Of a stretch of 64,000 nt of DNA, positions 1-11,826 are shown piece after piece; within the stretch, counting starts at the first letter, position 1, and every line of letters begins with the position of its first letter. The stretch is from positions 6,454,649 to 6,518,648 of the forward strand of contig NC_052487.1 of NCBI RefSeq assembly GCF_009730915.1, read 5' to 3'. Below the pieces are notes generated by a model, which searched no databases, was not told where the DNA came from, and was given only the letters and a program-made list of their open reading frames with translations. The position numbers were made by a program, and so were the translations under genes. The stretch is from Dioscorea cayenensis subsp. rotundata (lineage: Eukaryota > Streptophyta > Magnoliopsida > Dioscoreales > Dioscoreaceae).

Positions 1-2415
1 CAACCTAGTGGATGCATCAAATACAAGCCAAAATGTTTAAGAATCATACGCAGCTTAACAAAATACAAACTACTCGGCCAAGCACTTCACGCATCTATCC
101 CGCTGCTCTACTATCACCTAGTAGAAAAAAGAAGAGGGAATGAGTAACTAGGTTACTTAGTGAGTGGCTAAACATGGAACTATATCTCATACATTATAGA
201 TTAAAATAACATATCAAAAATTTATTTCAAATCCTCAAGTATTTAATATACTTTGAATATCAAGTATAAAGTAAGAAATAAAATTTACAAAAATAAAATG
301 TTTGATAAAAACTATTTAAATCATCATGAAATCTATATGAGTAAGAAATCCAAATCCATACATTTGCTCACTAACTCATAGTCCAAAAATGTATAAATCA
401 TCGATAAAAACAAACAAATATATCATAAATAGCCTTGAAAACCCTCCGTTGCTAACTGTGGCAGCGGGTTAGGTCAGGAGCCACCAAGATGCGCATATCT
501 TGGCGTTGGCCACTAGGAAGTTTGTGTGGTGACTCCGAACAACCCAACTATATCAAAGTCAGGGCTCTACACTCCCACCTGAAATGGCATAACCGGTTTG
601 ACGGTATTCCACGCCACCTCTATACAGGTCGGCTCGTGGAAACCATCCACACTCTTACTGCAGTAAATACTGGGGTTTCCCCCTGTCACCATCAAAACCA
701 CCCCGTCAAGAACATGAAGGCCGTAGCCCATCATTTCCATGGATATGTTCAAGACCCCACGGGTGTTCGCATAATAAAATCCAAATATTTGTCCCAACAT
801 AAAAAGAGTCTTTATCCATAACTATGTTCATAAATCATGAATGAGAGCAATAGATAGCATTCTTGCCCGTAGGCTAAATATATAGATCAATAGAGAAGCA
901 TAAATCTCATCAAGAGATCACAAGTATTCACAAATGCCAATCTCACTCCAAAGGTCAACAACTTGTTCATACCCATTTAATGAAAACATTTTTATTAAGA
1001 ACATCACACAAGAATATTCATTGAAAACATATATATACCTCAAATCAATTATGCCATCATCACGGTAAGAATCAATTTGTTTTACCCAAAGCTTTTGGTC
1101 ATCATAGGATGAACATCAATATTTCATAAGGATACACAATTCAAACATATCTTCTAAAACATATATTTTTCAAATCACAACAACTATATATATATTTATG
1201 ATCTTTAGTAAAAATCATGAAGGAAATCAAATCATAAATCATCATGATTTCCAAATCCAATGAAAAACATCTCAAGAGTTTTATAGATAGAAAGCTTGTC
1301 ACTCAAAGGCCAATATATAGATATATATAGATGAGAATATGCATGATATATAGTCCATGATTTAATAAAATTCCACTCACAACTTGGCGAGCTAAAACCC
1401 CTCCTGGTTCACTTGTCAAGCAACTCTTTTCCTTTTCTTGCCTCTACTCCTAGAAGAAATTAAGAAACCCAAAACACACAACAAACATCATCAATTCTAG
1501 ATCAAATCAAATGAAGAAAAAAGTCCTTACAAATTGGAAAATAATTGCCCTTAAGGCTTATTCAGCACTATAACAAGAAGATCTAACATGTATGGAACTC
1601 TTACAACCCTCAAAGATAATAAGAAAGACAAAAGAAAATTAACTTGGTTCGGTGCTACAGTAACCCCGAAACCTAGGGGTGCAAGATCTCTCTCATTTCT
1701 TCACCAAATCATGGTTTTACAAATTCAAAATGATTCTAATTTTTAAACCACTTCAAAAACTAAGATTTCCCACAATAATTCCAAAGAAACTTAACAAGGA
1801 AGGGAGGAGAGAAAAGGAGGAAGAAGAAGGTAACCCAACTCACCGATGATCGTCTCTACACCTTAATCGAACTCTTCTTCATGAAAAGAAATGAAATCTC
1901 CACTTCTTTCTTTATTTGGGGACAAAGGATGAGAGGTTTGAAGAGAAGAAATGAAGAAAATTAGAGGAGGAGGAAGAAGGAAGGAAAAAGGAGCTTTGGA
2001 AGGGCCTAGAAGCTCCAAGAACTCCTTTGTATAGGCCAAACACTGTGGAGCCTAACGGGTTGCCTTATGGGCATGAGGGAGGCTGTGAGAACTCTCTGGA
2101 TGCTTTAGGGGCTGCCTCACGGGACAATTAACAGGTCATTTAATGGGTCAATTAACGGGTCAATATATTGATCAATATACTGGCACTATTACAACCCATT
2201 AACCCTCCTAATTAGCCCTATTGAAGGCACACCAAGCTCATGCAAGCTTTGTGCTTTCTTTTAACTCTTCTCAAGGCTTTCTCCCATATTTTTAACCTTC
2301 TTAATAACCTTAAATAAGGTCCTAAGATAAGAAAACATTTTAAGTAACTTAAATGCAAAATTTAAACTCAAGGAACAAAACATGAGCAAAGTAAAGAAAA
2401 AGTCGAACTCTCACA
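1..2415 (-). repeat. 3' LTR of chromovirus A (partial)
   Basis: This matches 7840-10240 along its whole length with scattered substitutions and small indels, starting at the shared CCTAGTGGAT. It ends at ACTCTCACA, giving the terminal CA in plus orientation (TG on the element strand). It contains no convincing gene. Reading frames at 489-821 and 567-800 overlap on opposite strands and are discussed under findings. Short AT microsatellite stretches lie near 1180-1200 and 1310-1330. Confidence 0.93.
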
Positions 2416-2786
2416 TCCTACCCCCCTTAAATAAATTTCGGTCTCGAAATTTTGCATACCTATAGTTTCAAATAAATGAGGATTTTTACTCTTCATCACT
2501 TCTTCTGGTTCCCAAGTTATCTCTTCTACAACATCATTTCTCCAAAGCACTTTTACCATAGGTATGTTCTTCTCCGAAGAGTTTTCACTTGGTGATCCAA
2601 AATCTTCACCGGTTGCACCTCAAACTTCAAATCTTCTCTTAACTCCACTGGTGGGGCTTCAAGACAATGTGAAGGGTTAGGGATATACTTCCTCAATATG
2701 GAGACATGAAACACATTGTGAATCTTCTCCAACTCAAGTGGTAATTCTAATCGATAATTTACCGGTCCAATTCTCTCTAGAATCAA
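2368..2786 (-). pseudogene. Integrase C-terminus and chromodomain (chromovirus A)
   Basis: Two minus-strand frames (2786-2553 and 2559-2368) cover the end of pol. The first has the integrase tail ILERIGPVNYRLELP and HNVFHVSILRKYIPNP, then LKFEVQPVKILDHQ, which opens the chromodomain. After a frameshift near 2555 the second continues as MVKVLWRNDVVEEITWEPE, carrying the conserved W-E-P-E. Chromodomains of chromoviral integrases are thought to steer insertion to marked chromatin. The frame runs through the polypurine tract and stops inside the 3' LTR, as in the second copy. The frameshift means this copy could not give an intact protein. Confidence 0.88.
2416..2430 (-). other. Polypurine tract of chromovirus A
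   Basis: On the element strand this reads TTAAGGGGGGTAGGA and touches the TGTGAGAG start of the 3' LTR. This is the expected position of the plus-strand priming site. The same tract, slightly changed, precedes the LTR of the second chromovirus at 21786-21796. Confidence 0.9.
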
Positions 2787-3848
2787 AAATGGACATATAT
2801 ATCGAGGATTCAGCTTTCCCCTACCTCAAGACTGAATTACCCCTTTCCATGGAGAAATTTTTAAAAATACTCTATCCCCAACCTCAAACTCCAAGAATCT
2901 CCTACGGTTGTCAGCATAGCTCTTTTGCCTATCTTGAGCTGCTTTCAATCTATCTTTAATCACTTTCACTTTCTCCATAGTTCGATCAATTAATTCCACA
3001 CTTTGAAGCTTCCTTTCTCCCACTTCATCCCAACAAAGAGGAGTCCTACACTTCCTTCCATACAAAGCTTCATATGGAGACATACCAATGCTTGCTTGAA
3101 AGCTATTATTGTAGGCAAACTCCACCAAGGCTAGGTATTGATCCCAACTTCCTTGGAAATCTATAACACAAGCTCTCAACATGTCTTCAAGAGTCTGAAT
3201 AGTTCTTTCTGACTGACCATCTATCTGAGGATGATAAGCTGTCCTAAATTTTAAAGTTGTACCTAGAGCCTCCTGAAACCTTGGCCAAAAACGAGAGGTA
3301 AATCTGGGGTCTCGATCTGAAACTATTGAAACTGGTACTCCATGAAATTTCACTATCTCATCTATGTACAACTTTTCCAATTTCTCCAAGGAATACTTAG
3401 TATGTACTGCTAAGAAATGTGCTAACTTTGTCAATCTATCCACTATCACCCACACTGCATCAAAACCTCGAGTTGTTCGTGGTAAGCCTACCACAAAATC
3501 CATTGTTATATGCTCCCACTTCCATTCAAGGATCGGAAGAGGTTGCCACAATCCTGAAGGTCTCTAGTGCTCTGCCTTGACTTGTTGGCACACTAGGCAC
3601 TTAGCCACAAACTCTGCTATCTCTTTCTTCATTCCTGGCCAACAATAATTCCCCTTGATTATTCTGTACATCTTGGTACTTCCAGGATAAACTGCATAAG
3701 CTCAAGAATGAGCTTTTTCCAAGATAGCTCTCCTTAGCTATGTGTCCATTGGAACACAAGCACGTCCTCGAAACTCTAGAATTCCATCTTCTCTCAATCT
3801 GAACTCACTAGACTCTCCTATTTGTAGCTTCTGCATTTCTTGTATGAA
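2787..3848 (-). pseudogene. Integrase (chromovirus A)
   Basis: The integrase core reads ITMDFVVGLPRTTRGFDAVW, then IVSDRDPRFTSRFWPRFQEA and DGQSERTIQTLEDMLRA, which supplies the D, D and E catalytic residues. A frame runs 3551-2826. Upstream (3848-3552) the zinc-binding part is recognisable, with CLVCQQ and WPGMKKEI, but is cut by in-frame stops. One of these lies just before the RPSGLWQPLPI segment near 3570. The GPY/F region after the core is interrupted near 2826 (stop after SPWKGVIQS). The enzyme would insert element cDNA into the genome; this copy is broken. Confidence 0.92.
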
Positions 3849-4520
3849 CTATTCATCATTACCCTGAAGCTCCTTAATACAATCAAACAGTGATGTTCTT
3901 ACTATGAAACTGGCCACTAATACTCCACTATCTTCAACGTCAAGTTCTAATCTCAAGCTCTTCATTGCCGAAAGAAGTTGCACATAGGACACCCTCAAAG
4001 AAGATACTGAAGTAAACTTCCTACTCAAAGCATCAGCAACCACATTTGCTTTTCCTGGATAATAGTCTATGATCAAATCATAATCCTTTATTAATTCCAA
4101 CCATCGCCGTTTTCTTAAATTCAATTCCTTCTGAGTGAAGAGATACTTCAAACTTTTATGGTCTGTGAAAATTTGACACTTTTCTCCAAAAAGATAATGC
4201 CTCCAAATCTTTAAAGCAAAGACCACTGCTGCCAACTCCAAATCATGGGTCGGATAATTCAACTCATGTTGCTTTAACTGCCTAGAGGCATAAGCCACCA
4301 CTTTTCCCTCTTGCATCAACACACATCCCAAACCTTGCCGAGAAGCATCACTATAGACTACAAACTCTTTCCCACTTTCTGGCAAAGTGAGAACTGGTGC
4401 TGATGTTAAACGATCCTTCAATGTTTGAAAACTCTTTTCACACTCATCATTCCAAGAAAACTTCACTTCCTTACGATTTAACTTTGATAATGGCAAGGTA
4501 ATTGAAGAAAATCCTTCCAC
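3849..4520 (-). pseudogene. RNase H domain of pol (chromovirus A)
   Basis: The 223-residue frame contains the RT connection ([20 protein letters not shown]) and RNase H. The active-site context is [16 protein letters not shown] (first Asp), [20 protein letters not shown] (Glu) and [12 protein letters not shown] (second Asp), followed by the usual [12 protein letters not shown]. It degrades the RNA strand of the RNA-DNA hybrid during reverse transcription. Stops separate it from the RT frame upstream and the integrase downstream, although the original was one polyprotein. The second chromovirus has the same region at 19805-20381 with the first Asp changed to Asn. Confidence 0.93.
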
Positions 4521-4556
4521 AAATCTACTATAATAACCAGCAAGTCCAAGAAAACT

Positions 4557-5579
4557 TCAAACTTCGGTAACATTCTTTAGCCTTTCCCACTTTACAATGG
4601 CTTCTACTTTCTTTGGATCCACAAATATCCCTTCTCCTGACACCACATGTCCAAGAAATCCAACTTCATTGAGCCAAAACTCACACTTGGAAAATTTAGC
4701 ATACAATTGCTTCTCCTGAAGAGTTTGCAAAACAATCCTAAGATGCTGGGCATGCTCCTCATTTGAAGGTGAATAGACCAAAATATCATCAATAAACACA
4801 ATGAAAAACTTGTCTAAATAAGGCCTGAACACCCTTTTCATCAAATCCATAAAGGCTGCAGGAGCATTAGTCAGGCCAAATGGCATCACCAAAAACTTAT
4901 AATGGCCATAACGGGTCCGAAAAGCCGTCTTTGGGACATCCTCTAACTTAATCTTCAACTGATGATACCCTGATCGCAAGTCAATCTTAGAAAACACCTT
5001 TGCTCCCTTCAACTGATCAAATAAATTATCAATACTTGGTAACAGGTACTTATTCTTGATTGTCACCCGATTTAATTGTCTATAATCAATATACAACCTC
5101 AAAGATCCATCCTTCTTCTTTACAAAAAGAACTGGTGTACCCCAAAGGTGATACACTTGGTCGAATAAACCCTTGTCTACAAGATCTTGCAATTGAGTCT
5201 TTAATTCTCTTAGCTCTGTTGGTGCCATCAGGTAAGGTGGTATAGAAATAGGAGCCGTACCAAGTAGTAAATCTATAGCAAACTCCATTTCTCTATCTGG
5301 TGGTAACCCTGGAAAATCTTCAGGAAAAACATCCTGAAACTCACTCACCACTGGCATCTCTTCTAAAGCTGGTTCCTTAACTCTTGTATCTACCACATGA
5401 GCTAAAAAGATAGGGTAACCTTTGTTCACCAATCTTCTAGCTTCCATAGATGAGATTAAACATGAAGGCAAAGTCCTTCTCATACCCTTTAACACCACTG
5501 TGGTTTTTGAGGACACAGGAAAAGTAACTTCCTTCTTGAAACAATCAATAGAAGCATGGTGTCTGTCCAACCAATCCAT
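4557..5579 (-). pseudogene. Reverse transcriptase (chromovirus A)
   Basis: The 340-residue open frame begins with the protease-RT linker ([13 protein letters not shown]) and carries the RT fingers and palm. Motifs are [54 protein letters not shown] and the catalytic FIDDILVYS (the xxDD box), then [11 protein letters not shown] of the thumb. The frame stops after LKNVTEV, just before the RNase H frame. It is the most intact enzyme segment in the window and all RT signature motifs are present. Some substitutions look like decay, for example LRLYIDYR where family members usually have R-MCIDYR. Confidence 0.94.
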
Positions 5580-5890
5580 ACCAAGGATAGCATCAAAATT
5601 TTGATCTCCAAAGGTATTAAGTCTGCCTTCAAGACAACTCCATTAACTAGGACAGGACACTCCCTGTACACCAAACTCCTTACTACCTTGTCACCAAGAG
5701 GAGTTTGTATCACCAACTCACAACCTAACGGGGAAGGGTCACTATTCGCGTGACATGCAAATGCAGTACTAACAAAAGAATGCTCTAACCCAGAGTCAAT
5801 CAATGCATAAGCGTCATGCTGGAAAATGGATAATGTACCTGTGATCACATTAGGCCTACACTCAGCCTCTTTCTCTGTCATGGCAAACAC
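5489..5890 (-). pseudogene. Retroviral-type aspartic protease (chromovirus A)
   Basis: The minus-strand frame from MFAMTEKEAECRPNVITGTL includes AYALIDSGLEHSFVSTAFA. The D-S-G is the aspartic protease active site, although the usual following A-T-H is L-E-H here. It then covers the flap region (VIQTPLGDKVVRSLVYREC) before the frame shifts near 5560 into the RT-linker frame. The enzyme would cleave the Gag-Pol polyprotein. Overlap with the next frame at 5489-5579 is a frameshift effect, not two genes. Confidence 0.88.
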
Positions 5891-7281
5891 TCGGGTCTGA
5901 GCTCTACTCTATGGTCGCTGGTGACCTGGCTGTGAAGTGTTGCTAGCAGCTCCTGACTTGGTAGTAATTGGGGCAGATGCTACTGGCTAGGAACCTTTAA
6001 ACTGGATAGGACGGTCCTAAAATAGTGGTGCAGATCCACCCCATGCCAACTCTGGACATGCTGATCTCAAATGTCCAATTTGACCACACTGGAAGCACTT
6101 ACGAGGTACCTAACACTACCCTTTATGTGACTTTCCACAATTCTTGCACCTGTTACTAGCTTCTGGGCCTCTGATACTAGAAGCACTGTCAGAACGTGTG
6201 AGTCTCTGCTGATCACCACACTGGGATGGTGTTGGTCTAGTAGGGCCTGGAGCAGAATTGCCCTTAGAAGAACCCTCACTCCTGCTCTTCCAAGATGGCT
6301 GCCCCGCCTCTAAGCTTCTTTTCTTTACTATGTTTTCTCGAACTCTCTTGCCTTCTTTAACTAATTGCTCTGCCCTCAAAGCTGACTGTACCACCTCCTT
6401 GAAACTTTGCTTGCTTGTGACTGTCATTCTTTCTCTAATACCCAAGTTCAAACCAACTTCAAATTTAGAGCAGAGAACCTCCTCAGTAGGTGCCAACTCT
6501 GGAACAAAGCTGGCTAAATCCTTCAATTCTGTCTCATATTCTGGAACTGTCTTGTTTCCTTGAACCAGTCTCATAAACTCATGCCTCTTTTGATCACGGT
6601 AGAACCGGGTGTAATATTCTTCATCAAATTATCGCAAGAAGTTTTACCAAGTAACTTGTCCAAATGATCTGCTCTTCAAGCTTTCCCACCAAATTCTTGA
6701 TCTACCTTCTAACAGTCTAGTAGCAACCCTGAGTCTCATCTCATCACCTAGACTCATGTCATTAAAGGTAGCAATCACCCTCTTGACCCATTTTTTAGTA
6801 ATCATTGCATCACTAGTGCCATCAAAAGATCCACATCCAAGCTGTCGGGCTTCCTTTAGTAGCTTGGACAAAGCTAAGGCTTGACTGGGTCCACTGGTCT
6901 CTCTTGGGGCAGATTGAACTACTGGGGCTTGTGGTGGTGCAGGTTTAGGTGCCGGGGTAGGTGCTGGGGCAGTCTGAGCCTGTCCCCCAAAAATCCTCCA
7001 GTAATCAAAGAAGTCTTGGCACTCTTGGTAGGTAGGCTGTCTCCCTTTGGTAGCCCAATGAGCCTTAAAGGCTTCTAGTGCCTCAGGGGTTGGAAAAGAA
7101 GCAGGCACAGGAGCAGCTCCCTAACACTCAGGGGCACGCACAGAAGTTGCCACTGCAGGATCATGCCTTGAACTGGCCTCCTGCCTAGGTGGCGACGGAG
7201 ATGAGGGCGGGGATGGTTCTCCTCGCCTTCCACCTCTCTGAGCACTTGGTGTAGCAATAGCAGGGGAAATAACTTTCCCAT
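5891..7281 (-). pseudogene. Gag (chromovirus A)
   Basis: The presumed start ATG is at 7281 on the minus strand, about 200 bp after the primer site. A frameshift near 7100-7280 splits the N-terminus. The body at 7108-6644 reads MPASFPTPEALEAFKAHWAT through a proline/alanine-rich linker to MITKKWVKRVIATFNDMSLG and RSRIWWESLKSR, typical of chromoviral Gag (PF03732-type). It continues at 6574-6116 (MRLVQGNKTVPEYETELKDL) to a zinc knuckle CKNCGKSHKG, then a further CFQCGQIGHLRSAC near 6095-6060. Several stops lie after the knuckle. Gag forms the particle and binds RNA; this copy is defective. Confidence 0.88.
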
Positions 7282-7484
7282 GGCGAGTGTGTGAACGTTG
7301 TCTTGGTATCTTACTGAAATAAAAACATAAGACATCTTTTAGAAATCACCACAATATGCAACAATGCTATATGCAAACTCTTCTTGGATCCACTAGTAAC
7401 AAAGACAAAGAATCAGACTTTTGACCCAATCGAGAAACTAACTCTAGATCTAGGTTATACTGTCTAAATCTACACCTAAACTCT

Positions 7485-7505
7485 AAACCAGGGCTCTAAT
7501 ACCAC
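7485..7505 (-). other. Primer binding site, initiator-Met tRNA (chromovirus A)
   Basis: Read on the element strand, TGGTATTAGAGCCCTGGTTT lies a few bases inside the 5' LTR. It differs at two places from the well-known plant initiator-Met tRNA 3' end complement (TGGTATCAGAGCCATGG). Position and sequence agree with Tekay/Del and related elements. Confidence 0.87.
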
Positions 7506-7512
7506 TAAAGTA

Positions 7513-10240
7513 TGTCACGCCCCGTTCCGCGTTTCCCATATGTGACATACTGCCACAACAACCTAGGGAAAGTACAACACTACCTCAACCCTAGATCATC
7601 GAAAGGCTAACCTGTTTTTTGTACATAACCACTATTTTAACAATTCAACCCACACAATTATTCCTACACATACCCATCACTTTAGTACAAGTCATGACAC
7701 AAAGATGATCATTACATTGTGTTTATAGTGACAATGATAACAACCATCCACATAGAGAGTATACCTCACATGCCCAACATGAATCTAACCAACATAAATA
7801 AGAGTATCTAAGAAGAAAGATACATATTAGGGTTGGTAACATCCTAGTGGATCCATCAAATACATGTTCAAATGTTTAAGCATCATACACAGCTTAAGAA
7901 AATACAAACTACTTTGCCAAGCACTTCACGCTTCTATCCCGCTGTTGTGCTATCATCTGCGAGGGAAAAGAAGAGGGAATGAGTAACTAGGTTACTCAGT
8001 GAGTGGCTAAACATGGAACTATATCTCATACATTATAGATTAAAATAACATATCAAAACTTTATTTCAAATCCTCAAGTATTCAATATACTTTGAATATC
8101 AAGTATAAAGTAAGAAATAAAATTTACAACAATAAAATGTTTGATAAAAACTCTTTAAATCATCATGAAATCTATACGAGTAAGAAATCCAAATCCATAC
8201 ATTTGCTCAGTAACTCATAGTCCAAAAATGTATCAATCATCGATTAAAACAAACAAATATATCATAAATAGCCTCGAAAACCCTCCCTTGCTAACCGTGG
8301 CCGCAGTTAGGTCAGGAGCCACCAAGATGAGCATATGTTAGCGTTGGCCACTGGGAAGTTCGCGTGGTGACTCCGAATAACCCAACTATATCCAAGTCAG
8401 GGCTCTACGCTCCCCCCAGAAATGGTATAACCTGTTTGACGGTATTCCATGCCACCTCTATACAGGTTGGCCCGTGGAAACCATCCACACTCTTATTGCA
8501 TTAAGTACTGGGGTTTCCCCCTGTCACCATCAAAAACACCCCGTTAAGAACATGAAAGCCGTAGCCCACCATTTCCATGGATATGTTCAAGACCCTACAG
8601 GTGTTCACATAATAAAATCCAAATATTTGTCCCAACATAAAAGATCGTCTTTATGCATAACTATGTTCACAAATCATGAATGAGAGCAATAGATAGCATT
8701 CTGGCCCGTAGGCTAAATATATACATCAATAGAGAAGCATAAATCTCATCAAGAGATCGCAAGTATTCACAAAGGCCAATCTCACTCCAAAAGACAACAA
8801 CTTGTTAATACCCATTCAATGAAAACATTTTTATTAAGAACATCACACAAGAATATTCATTGAAAACATATATATACCTCAAATCAATTATGCCATCATC
8901 ACGGTGAGAATCAATTTTTTTTACCCAATGCTTTTGGCCATCATAGGAAGAACATCAATATTTCATAAGGATACACAATTCAAACATATCTTCTAAAACA
9001 TATATTTTTAAAATCACAACAACTATATATATATTTATGATATTTAGTAAAAATCATGAAGGAAATCAAATCATAAACCATCATGATTTCCAAATCCAAT
9101 GAAAAACATCTCAAGAGTTTTATAGATAGAAAGATTGTCATTCAAACGCCAATATATATATATATATATATGAGAATATGCATGATATATAGTCCATGAT
9201 TTAATAAAATTCCACCCACAACTTGGCGAGCTAAAACCCCTCCTTGTTCACTTGTCTAGCAACTCTTTCCCTTTGCTTGCCTCAACTCCTAGAAGAAATT
9301 AAGAAACCCAAAACACACAACAAACATCATCAATTCTAGATCAAATCAAATGAAGAAAAAAATCCTTACAAATTGGAAAATAATTGCCTTAAGGCTTACT
9401 CAGCACTATAAAAATAAGATCTAACAAGTATGGAACTCTTACAACCCTCAAAGACAATAAGAAAGACAAAAGAAAATTAACTTGGTTTGGTGCTACAGTA
9501 ACCCAAAACCTAGGGGTGCAAAATCTCTCTCATTTCTTCACCAAATCATGGTTTTACAACTTTAAAATGATTCTAATCTTTAAACCACTTCAAAAACTAA
9601 GATTTCCCAGAAAAAAACCAAAGAAACTTAACAAGGAAGGAAGGAGAGAAAAGGAGGAAGATGAAGGTAACCCAACTCACCGATGATCGTCTCTACACCT
9701 TAATCGAACTTTTCTTCATGAAAGGAAATGAAATGTCCACTTCTTTCTTTGTTTGGGGACCAAAGATGAGAGGTTTGAAGAGAAGAAATGAGGAAAATTA
9801 GAGGAGGAGGAAGAAGGAGAGAAAAAGGAGCTTTGGAAGGGCCTAGAAGCTCCAAGAACTCCTTTATATAGGCCAAACACTTTGGATCCTAACGGGTTGC
9901 CTTATGGGCATGAGGGAGGCCGTGAGAACTCTCTGGATGCTTAACGGGCTGCCTCACAGGTCAATTAACAGGTCAATTAACGGGTTAATATACTGATCAA
10001 TATACTGGCACTATTACAGTCCATTAACCCTCCTAATTAGTCCTATTGAAGGTACACCAAGCTCATGCAAGCTTTGGGCTTTCTTTTAACTCTTCTCAAG
10101 GCTTTATCCCATCTTTTTAACCTTCTTAAAAATCTCAACTAAGGTCCTAACACAAGAAAACATTCGAAGTAACTTAAACACAAAATTTAAACTTAAGGAA
10201 CAAAATACGAGCAAAGTAAAGAAAAAGTCAAACTCTCACA
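7513..10240 (-). repeat. 5' LTR of chromovirus A (2728 bp)
   Basis: In plus orientation it starts TGTCACGCCCC and ends ACTCTCACA, so the element-strand ends are TG...CA. It is homologous over its length to 1-2415 and to the LTR at 21797-24618 (opposite strand). It has an AT dinucleotide run near 9149-9172. There is no gene in it. Confidence 0.94.
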
Positions 10241-11676
10241 GCTTCTCACTCGGAAGCCTACCTTCAACCTCATGACCATTTCTCAAAGTGATGACCTTCA
10301 CATGCTCTCTAGGATTGGTTTTGGTATTACTCGGCAAGCTTCCTTGTGGGCTTTCCGGTAGAGACTTCGCAATTCGCCCCACGTGATTTTCAAGATTGTG
10401 CAGAGAGGCGGTGTGGTTGCGAAGTGTATCCTCAATTGATTGAAACCTTGTATCTGATGATTGAACAAACCTAGTCAAGGCCTTCTCCAAATTGGTCATT
10501 CAGGTCTCCAAACCTGAAACTCGGTTCTCCATGTTTCGGGCTTGGTGTTGTTGGAAACCTGGTGGCCCCATGGCCTTTTGTGGACCTTGGTTGCTCCACG
10601 AGAAATTGGGATGATTCTTCCAACCCAGATTGTAGGTGTCGCTGTATGGGTTTCCTTCATTCCTCATGGCATTACCCACAAAATTGACGTTCTCAACTGA
10701 AGATGCATCACTAATGGAGATCAGACAATCTGAGGGAGCATGTCCTCCACCACACCCGGTGCAAGTGGTCATGGCCGCCACTCTATTTGAAGTTAGAAGA
10801 TCTAACTCCATACTCAATGATTCCACTTGAGCCACCAATGAAGTTACTACATCTATCTTATGGAGACCGGCCACCTTTTTCTTCTCCCTAGCATTCTACT
10901 GGTAGCTATTTAACCATATTTCTTCAATTAGTTGATGGGCCTCATTGGGGGTCTTGCTACCTAAGGTATCTCCTGCTTTCGCATCCAAGAGTTACCTTGT
11001 ACTCGGATTCAAACCGTTATAAAAAGTCTGAACAATCATCCATTATGGGAATCCGTGTTGCGGGCACTTTCTCAGGAGCTTCCTGAACCTTTCCCACATC
11101 TCAAATACAGACTCCAATTCCAACTGTACAAAAGATGAGATCCCATTCCTAAGCTTTGCAGATTTTACAGGAGGGAAATAACGGGCAAGAAAAGCTTCTA
11201 CCATCTCCTCCCATGTGGTAATTGATGCTCTAGGTAATGAGTGTAGCCACTTCTTCGCCCTCCCCTTTAGGGAAAATGGGAAGGCTCTTAACTTGATGGC
11301 ATCATCCGTCACCCCGTTTATCTTCAGCATATCACAAAGCTCGAGAAAGCTCTCTATATGACTGTTTTATCCTCATTGGCCAAACCATTGAACTGTGCGG
11401 ATTGCTGCAACATGTGGATGAATGCCGGCTTTAGCTCGAAGTTCTGAACTGTAATCGGGGGACGCACAATGCTCGAATGTGTCCCCTATACTGAAGGTCT
11501 GGCATAATCGAATAATGTCCGCTATTGCTCATTCTGTTCTGCCATGTTTTCAGATTGTTCTACTTCCAAATCAACTAGATTGGACTGTTCTTGCACAGGT
11601 TCTTTCCCTTTTCTTCTAAGTGTACGTTCAAGCTCGGGATCTCCTTCAATCAATATGAGGGGTTTCCTTGGGTCAT
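10241..11676 (-). pseudogene. Gag of Athila-type element B (truncated, with stops)
   Basis: Start ATG at 11676 (MTQGNPS..., preceded by a pyrimidine tract and GGTGCAG). The capsid-like part reads [20 protein letters not shown] and KKWLHSLPRASITTWEEMVE, then RYFPPVKSAKLRNGISSF. An atypical CCHC zinc knuckle, CTGCGGGHAPSDC (C-x2-C-x3-H-x4-C), lies near 10755. A C-terminal segment (TRFQSIEDTLRNHTASLHNL) looks coiled-coil-like. In-frame stops include TAG at 11522-11524 and TAA at 10992-10994; both occur at the same codons in element D. The 3' end is severed by chromovirus A. Confidence 0.85.
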
Positions 11677-11803
11677 AACCTGGAGCTGCACCCAAAAAGA
11701 AAGAAAAAGAAATCAGAACGATGATAGAATAAGAAGATATGAAATATAATGAATGGATGAATAGCTAAGAAAACAAAGTACAAAATATCTCTAAACGTCT
11801 ACT

Positions 11804-11820
11804 CCCCGGTAACGTCGCTA
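11804..11820 (-). other. Primer binding site, tRNA-Asp (element B)
   Basis: On the element strand this reads TAGCGACGTTACCGGGG, seven bases inside the LTR. The unmutated tRNA-Asp complement is TGGCGCCGTTGCCGGGG, used by Athila elements. The differences are mostly G-to-A, as expected from deamination. The 120-130 bp between here and the gag ATG are leader with a pyrimidine tract. Confidence 0.82.
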
Positions 11821-11826
11821 AAAACT

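Larger units (their letters stand above)
1..10240 (-). mobile_element. Ty3/Gypsy chromovirus A (Tekay/Del-like), left edge cut by window
   Basis: Read on the minus strand, the order is 5' LTR (7513-10240), initiator-Met primer site, gag, protease, reverse transcriptase, RNase H, integrase, chromodomain, polypurine tract and 3' LTR (1-2415). Protease-RT-RNaseH-integrase order defines Ty3/Gypsy, and the C-terminal chromodomain places it among chromoviruses. Very long LTRs and the TTRGFDAVWV integrase context suggest Tekay/Del. All domains are present but several frames are broken, so it is a defective copy. The outer 320-330 bp of the 3' LTR lie left of base 1. It interrupts the gag gene of element B; the 5 bp GCTTC at 10241-10245 would be the right target duplication, but its partner lies outside the window. 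Confidence 0.95.

Noticed and set aside
3364..3567. Plus-strand frames inside the pol of chromovirus A (also 5060-5245, 6258-6563, 20914-20624)
   Set aside because: They are shadows of the integrase, RT and gag sequences on the opposite strand.
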